From Nitrosomonas sp. (GTDB lineage Bacteria; Pseudomonadota; Gammaproteobacteria; Burkholderiales; Nitrosomonadaceae): a DNA stretch of 37,086 bases. The position numbers and the translations under genes are program-made. The stretch covers positions 1-37,086 of the forward strand of contig JAJHPK010000042.1 of the NCBI GenBank assembly GCA_020890945.1. The letters are read 5' to 3'. The notes beneath the pieces are model-generated. The model searched no databases. It saw only the letters and a list, made by a program, of their open reading frames with translations, and was not told the DNA's origin. Below, in pieces: positions 35,853 through 37,086 of this stretch (positions are counted from its first letter, which is position 1; the number at the start of each line of letters is the position of its first letter).

Positions 35853-35885
35853 AAATTGCACAAATATTTATGCCTAGGGGTTTAC

Positions 35886-37013
35886 GTGAAACTGACAGAT
35901 TCAATTATTAAAGCCGCAAAGATTAAAGATAAGGATTACTCACTTGCTGACGGGCATGGATTAACCCTGTACGTAAAAAAGTCAGGTTCAAAGTTATGGC
36001 GCTATCGATATAGATTCAATGGCACTCCTAAAATTCTTGCATTAGGTGCATACCCCGAAGTTACTCTCAAACAAGCACGAGATACTCACAAAAATCTAAG
36101 AGAGATACTCACAAAAGGCATAGACCCGTCAGTTGATCGCCAAGAACAAAAACTAAAAGCCGCCATTGCATCTGAGAACAGCTTCCAATCGGTTGCGCAT
36201 GCCTGGTGGAATCATTGGAAGCATGACAAAACTCTAAAGCACTCAAACAATATAGCACGCAGACTTGGAGTTGATATATTCCCTGTATTAGGTAATCAGT
36301 CTGTCAATGACATCACAGCGGCTATGTTGATAGCGATGGTACGCAAGATTGAATCAAGGGGCGCATTAGATATCGCTAAGCGTGTACTGACCATGTGCGG
36401 TCAAGTGTTTCGTTATGCGGTCGCGCATGGATTGGCTGAGCGTAATCCAGCCGCAGATATTAAACCTGCTGACGTGCTCAAGTCTACCAAGAAGAAACAC
36501 TATGCACGTATTGATGAAAAGGAATTACCTGAACTGCTTAGAAAGATCGACGCATATGACGGTCAACCACTAACTAAATATGCGCTGCAACTGATGACAT
36601 TAACGTTCGTGCGTACCAGTGAATTAATTGGTGCGCAGTGGGATGAGTTTGATCTAATAAATAAACAATGGCGCATACCGGCTGAGCGCATGAAAATGCG
36701 TACCCTTCATATAGTACCGCTGTCCGATCAATCTATAACTATACTAATTGAAATTAAGAGCATGGCATGCGATGACGTTCTGTTATTTCCTAGTGAAAGA
36801 CGGAACGGTAAATCGATGAGCAACAACACTATCCTTTATGCGCTTTACCGCCTTGGTTATCACAGCCGCATGACAGGGCATGGATTTAGAGGCATAGCAT
36901 CAACTATCTTGCATGAGGAAGGTTACGATCATGCGCATATTGAGCTACAACTAGCACACAGTGTGTCAATCGTCATGCAAAACTATCCAGGGTTGAGTGG
37001 AAAACAGCGTTGA
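35886..37013 (+). pseudogene. P4-type tyrosine integrase, C-terminus lost
   Basis: The likely start is GTG 35886 (VKLTDSIIKAAK) with AGGGG five bases upstream. A DUF4102-type N-terminal domain (DYSLADGHGLTLYVKKSGSK, ALGAYPEVTLKQAR) is followed by a SAM-like core-binding domain and the catalytic domain with Arg (FVRTSELIGAQW) and HxxR (GHGFRGIAS). The normal protein runs to LAHS (IELQLAHS), at 36963, then changes to unrelated residues until TGA 37013. The expected segment with the catalytic tyrosine (typically AAYNHAxYL) is missing. The break coincides with the end of a second IS21-type element. It should be inactive. Confidence 0.85.
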
Positions 37014-37086
37014 AAAGTATCCACTCTGAGATGATAAATTACCGGCATTTTGCCGGAGAACTCTGGAGTGATAGAGATGGATATAA
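36964..37086 (+). mobile_element. Left end of a second IS21-type element, running out of the window
   Basis: The element is proposed to begin at TGTCAATCGTCATG (36964), similar to TCAATTATCATGG at the end of the first IS21 element. GAGTGGA (36995-37001) pairs with TCCACTC (37020-37026). A perfect hairpin, CCGGCA-TTT-TGCCGG, lies at 37042-37056. A probable gene start, ATG 37077 with TGGAG eight bases upstream (or GTG 37068), would be istA; only three codons are visible. The family is inferred from the ends and layout. Confidence 0.5.

Noticed and set aside
1-37086. CRISPR array, defence island or prophage structural genes
   Set aside because: No regularly spaced repeats, cas genes or phage structural proteins are visible; the integrase is the only phage-like gene and its cargo is outside the window.

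Overview
The window looks like part of the chromosome of an AT-rich betaproteobacterium or close gammaproteobacterium. The dapF-DUF484-xerC and hslV-hslU blocks, the CysB-type regulator divergent from a CysI/DUF934 sulfite reductase operon, and the giant copper oxidase operon would all fit an ammonia oxidiser of the Nitrosomonas type. That placement comes from remembered gene order, not from a search. Most of the window is ordinary coding DNA, bounded on both sides by insertion-sequence debris.

Layout. (1) 1-3149: an IS3-family element (orfA, A7G frameshift signal, 5' and 3' pieces of orfB, all on the minus strand) is split by an IS21-family element at about 256-2660. The istA and istB genes of that element are broken by several frameshifts. 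(2) 3373-11300, minus strand: a sulfur-assimilation group made of a 76-aa small protein, sulfite reductase CysI and a DUF934 protein, followed by two orphan response regulators (a lone receiver and a receiver-EAL protein) and a 1182-aa iron-sulfur flavoprotein that resembles a fusion of the two NfnAB (NADH-dependent ferredoxin:NADP oxidoreductase) subunits. A cysB-like regulator is divergent at 11624-12550. (3) 12623-17393, minus strand: a tight six-gene operon (KdsB-type cytidylyltransferase, HpcH/HpaI aldolase, 2-hydroxyacid dehydrogenase, NAD-dependent epimerase, HAD phosphatase, 6-phosphogluconolactonase) that could make a CMP-activated 3-deoxy sugar acid.

(4) 17394-18141: a 748-bp non-coding stretch with a strong hairpin/U-tract and a perfect CRP-type palindrome with promoter-like hexamers. 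(5) 18145-30419, plus strand: an unknown 284-aa protein with an internal duplication, then a tightly coupled operon encoding a 2264-aa secreted multicopper oxidase of the large manganese-oxidase type, a secreted YVTN-type beta-propeller, two Sco copper chaperones and a cytochrome c fused to a periplasmic-binding-like domain. I read this as one extracytoplasmic copper-oxidase and electron-transfer system; Sco proteins would load copper and the cytochrome and propeller would be partners. Its substrate is unknown, and Mn(II) is only a candidate. (6) 30516-35480, plus strand: GNAT acetyltransferase, dapF, DUF484, xerC, hslV and hslU (housekeeping).

(7) 35599-37086: tRNA-Ser(GGA), a cluster of GTGAGTA boxes, and a P4-type integrase whose C-terminus with the catalytic tyrosine is cut off at the edge of a second IS21-type element that runs out of the window. 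This is the left edge of a genomic island integrated at the tRNA.

The two most interesting items are the multicopper oxidase operon with its CRP-type promoter, and the NfnAB-like fusion protein next to sulfite reductase.
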